DNA from: Deltaproteobacteria bacterium
GTDB taxonomy: Bacteria; Desulfobacterota; Desulfobacteria; Desulfobacterales; B30-G6
Reading direction: 5' to 3'
Assembly: GCA_022340465.1 (NCBI GenBank)
Contig: JAJDNW010000010.1
Location: 1-33,366 of the forward strand
Length of the DNA stretch: 33,366 nucleotides
In this document: in pieces, positions 1 to 8,646 of the stretch
How positions within the stretch are numbered: the stretch's first letter is position 1
Layout of the letters: every line of letters starts with the position of its first letter
Notes under the pieces: model-generated
The model's input: only the letters and a program-made list of their open reading frames with translations
What the model was told of the DNA's origin: nothing
The model's database searches: none
Translations under genes and position numbers: made by a program

Positions 1-81
1 CCTATTGTTTCTTTACGTACAGCCAAATTTAAATTCGAATTCCCCGCTTCTTGCAGCGCGGTATGAATTTTGGTTTTTCGC

Positions 82-101
82 ATAGGAGCGACGTAGTCGC
101 G
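82..101. repeat. REP-like short palindrome
   Basis: A short motif with the form TAGGAGCGAC-GTA-GTCGCG gives a 5-bp stem (GCGAC/GTCGC, 88-100). Its layout resembles the REP palindromes (TAGGAGCG...CGCG) known from pseudomonads. Only one copy is visible here, so the repeat status rests on resemblance. Confidence 0.35.
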
Positions 102-107
102 TTTCAT

Positions 108-149
108 AAAAGACCGGGCGCCCTCCATCCGGAGGGCGCCCGGTCTTTT
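108..149. terminator. Bidirectional intrinsic terminator
   Basis: A perfect 19-bp GC-rich stem (108-126 with 131-149) encloses the loop ATCC. It is flanked by A and T runs so that either strand ends in a U tract. It lies just beyond the stop codon of the minus-strand cupin regulator and would end that transcript. It could equally stop transcription entering from the left edge. Confidence 0.93.
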
Positions 150-153
150 ATTT

Positions 154-792
154 TTATTGGCTGTAGAGCACCGCCAGAATGGTGGCTTCGCCCTTCTTGG
201 CCTGTATCAGGTGCGGTGTGGTGGAAAGGTAGTAAACACTGTCGCCGGGTTCCAGATCGAAGGCATCGGTGCCGATCTTAAGGTTGACCACCCCCTGGAG
301 GACGTGGATGAACTCCTCGCCCGCGTGCACGGACATCTCTTCGTCCGGGTTTTCCTTGAGTTCCACGATCAGTGCCTCCATGTGGCGTCCCTTGACGTCG
401 GGCGCAAGGCTCATGTAGGTGTAGACCTCCTGGCTGCCTTTTTTGGCGGTTGAGCGGCTGATTTTTACCTTTTCGTTCTTGCGGGTGACCGAGTAAAGCC
501 GGTCCCCCTGGCCCGAAACGATTCTGCCGAAGGCGCTGTCCAGGGCCTTGGACAGTTTTATGGAGGTCCCCAACTGGGGCTGGGCCCCGCCCTTTTCGAT
601 GGCCTCGAGAAAATCCACGTCGAACCCGGTCATTTTGGAAAGTTCCTCCAGGGAAAGCCCTTTTTCCTGCCTCAAAACGCTGATCCGATCGCCGACGCTT
701 TCGACAGGGGTGTCGCCGGCCATGGAAATTTCACCGGTCAGGTCTTCAAAGTAATCCACGTTGATAGGCGGTTTGCGGTCGTTTTGTCCCAT
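154..792 (-). CDS. XRE-family transcriptional regulator with C-terminal cupin domain
   Basis: This 212-residue protein has an N-terminal helix-turn-helix (about residues 30-90, with the pattern RISVLRQEKGLSLEELSKMTG) and a C-terminal double-stranded beta-helix cupin (about 135-208, with the HAGEEFIHVLQG and EPGDSVYY motifs). This HTH-cupin arrangement is typical of cytoplasmic regulators that sense a small ligand in the cupin barrel. In anaerobes they often sit beside acyl-CoA or amino-acid genes. The ATG at 792 is chosen over the upstream TTG (798) because a GAGGAG box lies about 10 bases ahead of it. It follows the acyl-CoA dehydrogenase on the same strand with an 89-base gap, so co-transcription and local control are likely. 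The ligand cannot be read from sequence. Confidence 0.9.
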   Translation of the reverse strand: MGQNDRKPPINVDYFEDLTGEISMAGDTPVESVGDRISVLRQEKGLSLEELSKMTGFDVDFLEAIEKGGAQPQLGTSIKLSKALDSAFGRIVSGQGDRLYSVTRKNEKVKISRSTAKKGSQEVYTYMSLAPDVKGRHMEALIVELKENPDEEMSVHAGEEFIHVLQGVVNLKIGTDAFDLEPGDSVYYLSTTPHLIQAKKGEATILAVLYSQ

Positions 793-881
793 TTTCAAAT
801 CTCCTCACAGGCTTGGTGGTCCGATGATGATCGATTGTTGTGTTCTGCTTGCCTTTGCCGGTGGCAAAAAAATGTCTGCCG

Positions 882-2039
882 CTACAGGCACCTAGCCCCG
901 ATGTGCCGCGATATCACGATGCGCTGTACCTCCGAGGTGCCCTCGCCGATGTCCAGCAGTTTCTGGTCTCTGTAGAAGCGTTCCACGTCGTACTCGCGCA
1001 TGAGTCCGTATCCGCCGTGGATTTGAACGGCGTGGTTGGCACAGCGGTACATCAGCTCGGAACAGTAGAGTTTGGCCATGGCGGCTTCTTTGGAAAAAGC
1101 CATGTCGTTGTCGCGCAGCCAGCAGGCCTTGTACAAAAGGAGCCGGGCGCATTCCAGTTCAACGGCCATGTCGGCCAACTTGAAAGCATTGGCCTGAAAG
1201 TTGGCTATGGGGCGTCCGAACTGCTCCCTCTCGTTGCTGTACTTCAGCGCCAGGTCGAAACACCCCTGGGCGCCTCCCAGGCCCATGGCGCCGATGGAGA
1301 GGCGGCCGCCGTCGAGGGTCTGCATCATCTGGTGAAAGCCGTGACCCCGGGTGCCCAGAAGGTTTTTCCTGGGAACCCGGCAGTCTTCGAAAAACAGCTC
1401 GCTGGTGTTGGACGCCCGCCACATCATCTTGTCGTGCATCACGCGGGCGGTATATCCCGGCGTGCCTGTTTCCACCAGGATGCAGGACAACTCGGGTTTG
1501 CCGTCTTCGCGGGTTCCGGTTTTGCACAGCACCGTCACCCCGGCCGAAATGTCGGTGGAGGCATTGGTGATGAAAATCTTGCTGCCGTTGATGACCCACT
1601 CGTCGCCGTCCAGGACGGCGGTGGTGCTCGAGTTGGCCGCATCGGAGCCCGCGTTGGGTTCGGTCAGGCCGAAACCCCACAGGGTTTCCCCGCGGCAGAG
1701 TTTGGGCAGGTACTTTTTTTTCTGTTCCTCGCTGCCGAAATAGTAAAGCGGGCCGATGCCCAGTGAGTTCCCCGCCGCGACCGTGGCGGCATGGGAGCCG
1801 TCCACCCGGGCGATCTCCTCGGTGGCGATGATGTAGGACACGTAGTCCATCCCCTGTCCGCCGTAGGCTTCGGACACGAAAATGCCGAAGAGGCCCAGTT
1901 CGGCCATTTTTTGCATGGTGTCGTAGGAAAAGGTTTCCTGCTTGTCGAGTTCGCAGGCGACCGGTTTGATTTCGTTTTCGGCAAAGCCCCTCACCGAGTC
2001 TCTCAGGATTTCTTCGTCAGTTGAAAGCGTGAACTCCAT
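882..2039 (-). CDS. Acyl-CoA dehydrogenase
   Basis: This FAD enzyme of fatty-acid or short-chain acyl-CoA beta-oxidation introduces the alpha-beta double bond and passes electrons to ETF. It is 385 residues long, the normal size for the short/medium-chain family. Family signatures are present: GLTEPNAGSDAANSST (about 130-145), the WVINGSKIFITNA strand, and the C-terminal IGEGTSEVQR segment, whose Glu366 aligns with the catalytic base of medium-chain enzymes. The GGYGLMREYDVERFYRD helix precedes it. Substrate chain length cannot be assigned. No ETF or thiolase gene is adjacent; the downstream partner is the cupin regulator. Confidence 0.95.
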   Translation of the reverse strand: MEFTLSTDEEILRDSVRGFAENEIKPVACELDKQETFSYDTMQKMAELGLFGIFVSEAYGGQGMDYVSYIIATEEIARVDGSHAATVAAGNSLGIGPLYYFGSEEQKKKYLPKLCRGETLWGFGLTEPNAGSDAANSSTTAVLDGDEWVINGSKIFITNASTDISAGVTVLCKTGTREDGKPELSCILVETGTPGYTARVMHDKMMWRASNTSELFFEDCRVPRKNLLGTRGHGFHQMMQTLDGGRLSIGAMGLGGAQGCFDLALKYSNEREQFGRPIANFQANAFKLADMAVELECARLLLYKACWLRDNDMAFSKEAAMAKLYCSELMYRCANHAVQIHGGYGLMREYDVERFYRDQKLLDIGEGTSEVQRIVISRHIGARCL

Positions 2040-2270
2040 GGCGGCTCCTTATATGATGGCGGTTATCACACGGTTAGCGGTTTGGTCGTTTCGTATGGGC
2101 CCGTTCTTACGGTACGTCGATCTATTTCGAAATAATTTTATCCCAAACCTGATTCGACTTAGGTCAACGTTGCAACGCCGGGGTTTATGCCAACCATGTC
2201 ATATGCATAAATGGAAATGAAGCGGTTGTCAATGACGCTCAGCACTGCGCCGGGTTCAGGCCGGGGCTTT

Positions 2271-4454
2271 TCAGGGCTGTTGACACAAGCGGTGCTTCAA
2301 ATGCGTGTAGCGTTTCTTGACCTTGTCGTTGCCGACCCCCATGCCCATGGCCCTGCGGGTACCGATGAGCACCACCAGGCTTTTCCCCCGGGTGACGGCG
2401 GTGTAGATCAGGTTGCGCTGCAGCAGCAGGTAGTGCTGGGTGAGAACGGGCATCACCACGGCGGGGTATTCGGAACCCTGCGACTTGTGCACCGAAATGG
2501 CGTAGGCCAGGACGATTTCGTCCAGTTCGGAAAAATCGTAGGGGATCGCCACGCCGTCGAAGGCGATTACCGCCTGCTGATCCACCGGATAGATGGCGGC
2601 GATCCTGCCGATGTCGCCGTTGAAGACCATTTTGTCATAGTTGTTCTTGATCTGCATCACCTTGTCACCGATGCGAAAGGTGACGTTGCCGCGGCTGAGG
2701 CCCATGCTTTCCGGCGTCAGAGCGCTCTGCAGGGTGTGGTTCAGGTTGACCGCCCCCACAACGCCTTTGTGCATGGGCGTCAGCACCTGGATATCCTCCA
2801 AAGGGTCCAGGCCGAAACGCCGGGGAATGCGTTTAGACACCATTTCCAGAATCAAGGCCAGGACTCGGTTCGGGTCTTCCTGTTCGATAAAGTAAAAATC
2901 GCTGTGCCGGTCGTCGTCCCCGGGGGGGGAGAGGCAGGGGACCACGCCGTTGTTGATGGCGTGGGCGTTCGTGATGATTTTGCTTTCCCGGGCCTGCCGG
3001 AAAATTTCGGACAGGGTGATCACCGGGAATGCTTTCGCCCCGATAATGTCGTTGAGCACATTTCCGGCGCCCACTGAGGGCAGTTGGTTGACGTCGCCCA
3101 CCAGGATCAGCGCCGCGTGATCGGGCACCGCCTTGAGCAGGTGATGCATGAGGATGGTGTCGATCATGGAGGCTTCATCGATGATCAAGAGGTCGCAGGC
3201 CAGCGGGTTGTTTTCGTTTTTCTGAAAACCGCCGTTCTGCATACTGAATTCCAGCAGGCGATGGATGGTTTTGGCCGGGTGCCCGGAGGTTTCCTGCATG
3301 CGCTTGGCTGCGCGGCCGGTGGGGGCTGCCAGCAGGGTCTCGACGCCGCACCTGGCAACGATTTTCAACAGGGCGTTGATGATGGTGGTTTTGCCGGTGC
3401 CGGGGCCGCCGGTGACGACCATGACCTTGGCCGTGAGCGCGAGGCCGACGGCCCTGGCCTGACTGCGGGCCAGGCGTATGGACAGCTTTTTTTGCACCCA
3501 CGCCAATGCTTTCCCGGCATCGACCGGTTTGACGGCCCGGGGGACGCGCATCAGCCGGTCGAGTTTTTCGGCGATCCGGGTTTCGCACAGATGGTATTTG
3601 GCCAGATACACGGCCTTGTTGCGGCGCGGCCGGTTTCCTTTGGTTTGGAGCAGGTCTTCGACGACGATTTTTTCAAACGACGCCAGCACGCCCAGGGCGT
3701 GGACAAGGACGTCACGGTCGACTTTCAGCATATCGCCGCACCGCCGGACCAGCTTTTCATAGGGGTAGTAGACATGCCCCTCGTCGGCGAGTTTGTGCAG
3801 CACATAGAGGATGCCGGCTTCGGCTCTCTGGGGTGAATCCTTGGGAAAACCCATTTTTTCGGCGATGCCGTCGGCGATGACAAAGCCGATGCCGAAGATG
3901 TCCATGGCCAGGCGGAAGGGATTCTCCCTGACCACGCTGATGGAGCGGTCGCCGTAGTGTTTGAAAATTTTAGTGGCGTAGCCGGAGCTGACCCCGTGGG
4001 ACTGCAGGAAGAGCATGACGTCACGAATTTCCTTCTGATCCTGCCAGGCCTTGCGAATCATGGCGATACGCTTTTTGCCGATGCCGTCGACGCCGGCAAG
4101 CCTTTCGGCCTGGTGTTCGATGACGTCGAGGGTGTCCTTGCCGAACTTTCTTACGATGCGGTCGGCCATTTTGGGTCCCAGCCCCTTGATGAGTCCGGAT
4201 CCCAGATATTTCCGGATACCATAGACCGTGGCCGGCACGGTGGTTTTGTAGCTCGTGACTTTGAACTGTTCGCCGTAGGAGGGGTGACGGGTCCACTCCC
4301 CGGTCATTTTCAGGATTTCACCGGGGGTCGGGGAGATCATGCTGCCCACAACGGTTACCAGGTCACGCTGGCCAAACACCTTGACCCTGGCAACGGTGTA
4401 GCCCGTTTCCTCACTGGTGTAGGTGATTCTTTCAATCTGGCCGGTTAGGTCCAT
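2271..4454 (-). CDS. recD2: RecD2-type ATP-dependent DNA helicase
   Basis: A 727-residue superfamily 1B 5'-3' helicase of the RecD2/TraA type, found in bacteria as a stand-alone protein rather than as a RecBCD subunit. An N-terminal OB-like region is followed by helix-hairpin-helix repeats (GSGLIKGLGPKMADRIV and GVDGIGKKRIAMI, about 85-135). The motor then shows Walker A GGPGTGKTT (about 347-355), the DEAS box (about 425), GDVNQLPSVGAGN, and the C-terminal UvrD-like motif ISVHKSQGSEYPAVV. All motor motifs look intact and length is normal. It starts at ATG with only a weak ribosome site. It is probably a single-gene unit in DNA repair or recombination. Confidence 0.95.
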   Translation of the reverse strand: MDLTGQIERITYTSEETGYTVARVKVFGQRDLVTVVGSMISPTPGEILKMTGEWTRHPSYGEQFKVTSYKTTVPATVYGIRKYLGSGLIKGLGPKMADRIVRKFGKDTLDVIEHQAERLAGVDGIGKKRIAMIRKAWQDQKEIRDVMLFLQSHGVSSGYATKIFKHYGDRSISVVRENPFRLAMDIFGIGFVIADGIAEKMGFPKDSPQRAEAGILYVLHKLADEGHVYYPYEKLVRRCGDMLKVDRDVLVHALGVLASFEKIVVEDLLQTKGNRPRRNKAVYLAKYHLCETRIAEKLDRLMRVPRAVKPVDAGKALAWVQKKLSIRLARSQARAVGLALTAKVMVVTGGPGTGKTTIINALLKIVARCGVETLLAAPTGRAAKRMQETSGHPAKTIHRLLEFSMQNGGFQKNENNPLACDLLIIDEASMIDTILMHHLLKAVPDHAALILVGDVNQLPSVGAGNVLNDIIGAKAFPVITLSEIFRQARESKIITNAHAINNGVVPCLSPPGDDDRHSDFYFIEQEDPNRVLALILEMVSKRIPRRFGLDPLEDIQVLTPMHKGVVGAVNLNHTLQSALTPESMGLSRGNVTFRIGDKVMQIKNNYDKMVFNGDIGRIAAIYPVDQQAVIAFDGVAIPYDFSELDEIVLAYAISVHKSQGSEYPAVVMPVLTQHYLLLQRNLIYTAVTRGKSLVVLIGTRRAMGMGVGNDKVKKRYTHLKHRLCQQP

Positions 4455-4462
4455 AGTAATGC

Positions 4463-4594
4463 GTTTTACGTTTTAGGTGTTAGCTCTTATGCGGCTTACA
4501 GGGCTTGGCTTCAAATGGCCGGCAGGCACCCGGGTATGCTGTCGGCCGCTTGTTTCAAATTGACACTTACCACTTAAAACATAAAACCTAAAAC
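4463..4594. repeat. Facing blocks of 7-bp degenerate tandem repeats
   Basis: Three heptads (GTTTTAC, GTTTTAG, GTGTTAG; 4463-4483) occur about 90 bases before three heptads of the complementary type (TTAAAAC, ATAAAAC, CTAAAAC; 4574-4594). The two blocks are therefore inverted and could pair through GTTTTAG/CTAAAAC. They sit in the divergent spacer between recD2 and the deacetylase gene. Confidence 0.6.
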
Positions 4595-4625
4595 GGCTAT
4601 TGTGTCAACATATAGTGTTTTTTTA

Positions 4626-4655
4626 TTGACAATTGCCCCATATATTGAGCATTAT
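4626..4655 (+). promoter_or_regulatory. Sigma-70-like promoter for the deacetylase gene
   Basis: TTGACA (4626-4631) is followed after 18 bases by CATTAT (4650-4655). Transcription would begin near 4662, which argues for the ATG at 4708 and against the upstream in-frame starts at 4633 and 4654. Confidence 0.5.
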
Positions 4656-4707
4656 GGGATGCAATCAGGGAAATAAATTTAGACGCGGCATCAAAAGACC
4701 CACGCAC

Positions 4708-5505
4708 ATGAACCGCAGAAGTTTCATTTGGAAAGGTTTGCTGGCCCTGGGTGGATTTTTATCCGGTTACGGTGGATTGGGCTCGGTGCCGGCCGGGGCT
4801 GCTTCCCTCACCGGGCGTTGCACCGGAGGGCGGAACCGCCGGTCGCGCATGGCCCTGATCATCGACGACATCGGCCAAAGCCGTGCCCGCGCCCGCCAAT
4901 TTCTCGATCTCGACGTTGTGCTGACCTTCTCCATTCTGCCGCATCTGCCCTATTCGGACCAACTGGCCCGCGAAATGCACGGGATCGGATACGAGGTCAT
5001 GCTCCATCAGCCCATGGAACCCTACAGCGCTGCCTGCGACCCCGGACCCGGGGCTCTGTTTGTCGGTGACGGCAGCCGGCGGATAGCGCGGGTCATGGAA
5101 GGGAACATTCGCACGCTGCCACAAGCGGTCGGTGTCAACAATCACATGGGATCGCGGTTTACGGAAAGCGCTGAAGATATAGGCGCCGCACTGAAGATCG
5201 TCAAAAAGAACGGGCTGTTTTTCGTGGACAGCTGCACCACGAATCACTCCAAAGCGCGCGCCATGGCCAGATCCTTCGATATCCCCGCCCTGTCCCGGCG
5301 CGTTTTCCTGGACAACGTCCGGGAGGAGTCGGCAGTGCTGCGGGAACTGTACCGGGTCAAACGGCACGCTCTCCGCAAGGGGCGGGTCGTCGCTATCGGT
5401 CACCCCTTTCCCGAAACCGCCCGGGCTATCCGGCGTTTTGCCATGGATGCCGACAACACCGATATCCGGCTGGTGAGTGTTTCGGGCCTGATGCAATCCC
5501 CCTGA
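4708..5505 (+). CDS. Divergent polysaccharide deacetylase family protein (YibQ-type)
   Basis: This member of the divergent polysaccharide deacetylase (DUF610/YibQ) family has about 265 residues. The N-terminus NRRSFIWKG followed by a hydrophobic stretch and a small-residue A-x-A region fits a twin-arginine signal peptide, so export to the periplasm is predicted. The NodB-like barrel starts at ALIIDDIG, with conserved pieces MLHQPMEP, GVNNHMGSRFT and AIGHPFPET carrying the Asp/His residues usual in the family. The ATG at 4708 is preferred because it places the Tat motif at the N-terminus and lies downstream of the predicted promoter. Its substrate is unknown. It converges with the DsbA-like gene. 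Confidence 0.88.
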   Translation: MNRRSFIWKGLLALGGFLSGYGGLGSVPAGAASLTGRCTGGRNRRSRMALIIDDIGQSRARARQFLDLDVVLTFSILPHLPYSDQLAREMHGIGYEVMLHQPMEPYSAACDPGPGALFVGDGSRRIARVMEGNIRTLPQAVGVNNHMGSRFTESAEDIGAALKIVKKNGLFFVDSCTTNHSKARAMARSFDIPALSRRVFLDNVREESAVLRELYRVKRHALRKGRVVAIGHPFPETARAIRRFAMDADNTDIRLVSVSGLMQSP

Positions 5506-5536
5506 CATCGAGCCGCCGCCGTGGGCGCTGTCCGGC

Positions 5537-5559
5537 GCACCGGCTTACCTCACCGGTGC
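5537..5559. terminator. Hairpin between convergent genes (possible terminator)
   Basis: A 7-bp perfect stem (GCACCGG/CCGGTGC) with a 9-base loop lies between the convergent ends of the deacetylase and DsbA-like genes. There is no U tract, so a terminator function is uncertain. Confidence 0.35.
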
Positions 5560-5570
5560 AACGCCGAGGC

Positions 5571-6431
5571 CTATTGGTGGGCCTTGCGAATTTCGGCTTC
5601 GATCATCTGCTGAAGACTCTGCATGCCGCGGTTTTTCACCCGCTTGCCATTTAAAAAAACGGTCGGTGTGCCGCGCACGTCCGCGGTTCGGCCGTTGTTT
5701 AGATCCCTGGAAATCAACGCGGCGATTTCCGGCGATTTTCTGTCGGCTTCGAATTTAATAAGGTCCAGGTTGAGTTCCGTGGCGATTTCCTTCAGTTTTT
5801 CTTCATTCAGAGATCTGAAGTTTTTAAAAAGCAAGGCATGGAATTCCGGGAATTTACCCTGCTTGTCGGCGGCCAGGGCCGCGGTGGCGGCTTGCCTGGA
5901 GAACTTGTGGCTCGACAGGGGAAACATTTTAACGACCACCCTGACATTATCGGGATATTTTTCCAGCAACTGCCGGAATAGCGCTTCGAGTCGCGCGCAG
6001 TAAGGTCACTGGTAGTCGTCGAACACTGCAAGCGTAACCGGTGCATCCGGATTGCCTATGACGGGGGAACCCTCAGTGGATATCTCGCTGACCAGGTCGA
6101 TGCGAACCATTTTGACCCGTTGATCGTCTTTGCTGCTCAGAATCAGGAGATCCAGATCCTCGGCGAATGTCAGGCTGTCGAAATGGCTCCCCACTGTAAT
6201 CCGGTTGACCGGTTCGTTTCCCATGTTGGAATAGACCAGTACTTGGCCGGGGGTGAGAATGAACATCAGTTTGCCGTCCGGCGATGTATCCACATCCAAC
6301 GGCGGCTGTTGGAGATCGAACTGTTTCAGGGTCGTCGCTTCGATGTCGAGGGCTGCGGCGTGACCATTGGCCGTCAACAGCAACGCCGTCATTATGATCA
6401 GACAGAAGCATGGAGCGGTTTTGAATTTCAA
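5571..6431 (-). CDS. Exported DsbA-like thioredoxin-fold protein, predicted selenoprotein (UPYC active site, in-frame UGA)
   Basis: Two open segments in one frame are separated only by a UGA at 6008-6006. Read as selenocysteine, they give a 286-residue protein with Sec142. The start is TTG at 6431, 8 bases after a perfect AGGAGG, and gives a clear signal peptide (residues 1-26). Residues about 30-115 resemble a beta-propeller-like strand segment. The thioredoxin_4/DsbA domain follows, with GNPDAPVTLAVFDDYQ-U-PYC, a helical insert and the cis-proline loop GTPTVFLNG. UGA sits exactly where the nucleophilic Cys of CxxC belongs, and Cys145 is the resolving residue. A stem-loop directly after the UGA fits a bacterial SECIS. 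A nonsense mutation is the alternative, but both halves are well preserved. Confidence 0.88.
5969..6001 (-). promoter_or_regulatory. Candidate bacterial SECIS element for the UPYC gene
   Basis: Reading on the minus strand, ACTGC (6001-5997) pairs with GCAGT (5973-5969). GCGC (5996-5993) stacks directly on it and pairs with GCGC (5984-5981), leaving a 7-base bulge on one side. The apical loop is 8 bases and starts with G, about 14 bases after the UGA. This is close to the known bacterial SECIS layout, though the G is slightly nearer the UGA than the usual 16-37 bases. Confidence 0.55.
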
Positions 6432-6556
6432 CGTATTTTCCTCCTGATTCGCGGTTAAAAGATAGCGGAGAAATCGCGTTTCACATTTCCTGCACAACAG
6501 GGAACGTTTTTATATGATAGAGGGCTGATGGGTCAAACACAAATTGTTCCATGCTT

Positions 6557-6574
6557 GATAATCTGGTGATTATC
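6557..6574. promoter_or_regulatory. Perfect inverted repeat upstream of the methyltransferase gene
   Basis: GATAATC and GATTATC form a perfect 7-bp inverted repeat around TGGT. It lies in the AT-rich divergent spacer between the DsbA-like gene and the methyltransferase. It may be an operator for either gene; no binding protein can be named. Confidence 0.35.
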
Positions 6575-6717
6575 TATTAATATCTGCGATGCCCTTAGGC
6601 GTTTTGGCAATTGGCATATAGTGTTTGTCAGAATAGCGTTCCGTGTGCCAATCCAATGTTGAAACGGAACATATGTATGACAAATGCATATAGATGCTTA
6701 ATTCAGGGACTGAACTC

Positions 6718-7458
6718 ATGGGTTACGTGTTCGACTTCAACGATGCGGTGGCTTACGACCGGTGGGTAAACAATCCCCGCACCCACAAAACAGCGCGGCT
6801 GGAAAACCGGCTGATGACGGACATGCTGAAACCGATCAAGGGGGAAACCCTCCTGGATATCGGTTGCGGCACCGGTGCGAGTCTGCACCCCTTTCTCGAG
6901 CTCGGTTTGTCCGTGACGGGCATCGACCCCTCGCCGTACATGCTGGATGTTTCGGCGCGTAATTACGGCGATCGGGTGGACCTTTACCGGGGGATCGCCG
7001 AGGACCTGCCTTTCGAAGACAACTCTTTCAATCACGCCAGCCTGGTGACCACCCTGGAATTCGTAGACGATCCCCTCAAAGCCCTCGAAGAGGCGTGCCG
7101 GGTGGCGAAAGACAGGATCTTTGTGGGGGTGCTGAACCGCTACGCTTTCAAAGGGGTCCAGCGGCGCCTGCAGGGCATTTTCAGTCACACCATATACAAC
7201 CGTGCCAGATTTTTCAGCGTTTGGGAAGTCAAGCAAATGTTCCGGGACCTGTTGGGGCGTGACATCCCCGTGTCATGGAGAACGGTAAGTCAACTTCCGG
7301 CCACAACCGGTGAGGCGGCCATGAAATTCGAGACTTCCGGCATTGTTCAACGGTTTCCATTCGGGGCTTTTGCAGGCATTGTCGTGACCCTGGTTCCCAG
7401 ATTCAAAACCAGGCCCCTGATCGTCCGCCACCATGCCAAATCCGGTGCGGCGACGTGA
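6718..7458 (+). CDS. Class I SAM-dependent methyltransferase
   Basis: This UbiE-like Rossmann-fold methyltransferase has 246 residues from the ATG at 6718, which follows an AGGGA box; an earlier in-frame start at 6694 lacks one. The SAM-binding glycine motif LLDIGCGTGASLHP (about 46-59) is intact. Downstream are the acidic GIDPS loop and the post-II motif AEDLPFEDNSF. The C-terminal part, with a conserved-looking helical cap, would set the substrate, which cannot be inferred. The next gene (a radical SAM enzyme) starts 83 bases downstream on the same strand, so joint expression is possible. Confidence 0.87.
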   Translation: MGYVFDFNDAVAYDRWVNNPRTHKTARLENRLMTDMLKPIKGETLLDIGCGTGASLHPFLELGLSVTGIDPSPYMLDVSARNYGDRVDLYRGIAEDLPFEDNSFNHASLVTTLEFVDDPLKALEEACRVAKDRIFVGVLNRYAFKGVQRRLQGIFSHTIYNRARFFSVWEVKQMFRDLLGRDIPVSWRTVSQLPATTGEAAMKFETSGIVQRFPFGAFAGIVVTLVPRFKTRPLIVRHHAKSGAAT

Positions 7459-7541
7459 TTCGATCTGATCCTCGGAGCCGGGTCAGAGGTATTTGGTTGA
7501 ACCGGTAACAGCAATGGGTCAACTCTATCGGGAGAATAAGA

Positions 7542-8555
7542 ATGGAAGCCTATCTGTACGAAAAAATGGCTGAAGACCGCGTGCGCTGCAGCCTCTGCAG
7601 CCACCGCTGCATTGTCAAGCCGGGTGAATGCGGCCTGTGTCATGTGCGCGAAAACCGCGACGGGGTCCTGCACACAAAGGTTTACGGCAGGCTGATTGCC
7701 CGGCATGTGGATCCCATCGAGAAAAAGCCTCTGTATCATCTTTATCCCGGCAGCCAGTCTTACTCCGTGGCCACGGTTGGGTGCAATTTCCGATGCCGGT
7801 TCTGCCAGAACGCGGACATCGCCCAGATGCCTTATGAACAGGACGGCCGCATTCTGGGTGAAACCGTGACGCCCGATGCGGTTGTCCGGGCGGCACTGGC
7901 GGCAAACTGCCGGACGATCGCCTACACCTATACCGAACCCACCGTTTTTTTCGAATTTGCCTATGAAACCGCAAAACTGGCGCATGACAAGGGCCTTGCA
8001 AACGTATTCGTGAGCAACGGCTACATGACGGCCGAAGCCCTGGAGATGATCGGCCCCTATCTTACCGCGGCCAATGTCGATCTGAAGTCATTCGATGACC
8101 GTTTTTACAAGACCTACTGCGGCGCAAGGCTCCAACCGGTCCTGGACACCCTGGTGCGGATGAAGTCATCGGGCATCCTGGTGGAAGTCACCACGCTGAT
8201 TATTCCGGGGCTGAACGACCAAAGGCGTGAGTTGGCATCCCTGGCGGGATTCATCGCGGAGTCGATGGGTCCGGAAACGCCCTGGCACATCAGTCGTTTT
8301 CATCCCACCTACAAGCTTACCGACCGCCCCCCGACACCGGTCGATACGCTGTTGAAAGCGCGGGAAATCGGAATGGCCGCCGGGTTGAAATATGTCTACA
8401 CCGGCAATGTGCCCGGAGAGGCCTATGAGAGCACCTTCTGCCCCCAATGCGGCCAACGCATTATCGAACGCTGGGGGTTCAGCGTCCGGGATTATGCCAT
8501 CGACCATGGCCGGTGCAAATTTTGCGGGGCGGCGATAGACGGGCTGGGGATCTAG
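7542..8555 (+). CDS. amrS: AmmeMemoRadiSam system radical SAM enzyme (AmrS-like)
   Basis: A 337-residue radical SAM protein of the AmrS/PFL-activase-like family. The N-terminus carries a cysteine cluster (CSLCSHRC...CGLC, about 12-32), then YHLYPGSQSYSVATVGCNFRCRFCQN, in which Cys81, Cys85 and Cys88 would hold the 4Fe-4S cluster that cleaves SAM. The C-terminus has two more CxxC pairs (CPQC and CKFC) that may bind zinc or another cluster. In other genomes this enzyme is encoded with AmmeMemo-type partners; none is in this window. Its reaction is not established. It starts at ATG after a weak GGGAGAA site. Confidence 0.9.
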   Translation: MEAYLYEKMAEDRVRCSLCSHRCIVKPGECGLCHVRENRDGVLHTKVYGRLIARHVDPIEKKPLYHLYPGSQSYSVATVGCNFRCRFCQNADIAQMPYEQDGRILGETVTPDAVVRAALAANCRTIAYTYTEPTVFFEFAYETAKLAHDKGLANVFVSNGYMTAEALEMIGPYLTAANVDLKSFDDRFYKTYCGARLQPVLDTLVRMKSSGILVEVTTLIIPGLNDQRRELASLAGFIAESMGPETPWHISRFHPTYKLTDRPPTPVDTLLKAREIGMAAGLKYVYTGNVPGEAYESTFCPQCGQRIIERWGFSVRDYAIDHGRCKFCGAAIDGLGI

Positions 8556-8646
8556 CCTTCCCGCTGCTTCATATTGAAATGTCCGGAAGCATGGATCGCA
8601 AAATCGATGCTTGTCAAAACGCCCCGAATATTGAAAAATACGGTCC

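Noticed and set aside
840-1766. A 308-codon open frame on the plus strand opposite the acyl-CoA dehydrogenase
   Set aside because: It is the antisense shadow of a well-supported GC-rich gene; its translation has no family features.
4609-4620. CATATAGTGTTT shared with about 6615
   Set aside because: A single 12-base match in AT-rich spacers without further context is compatible with chance.
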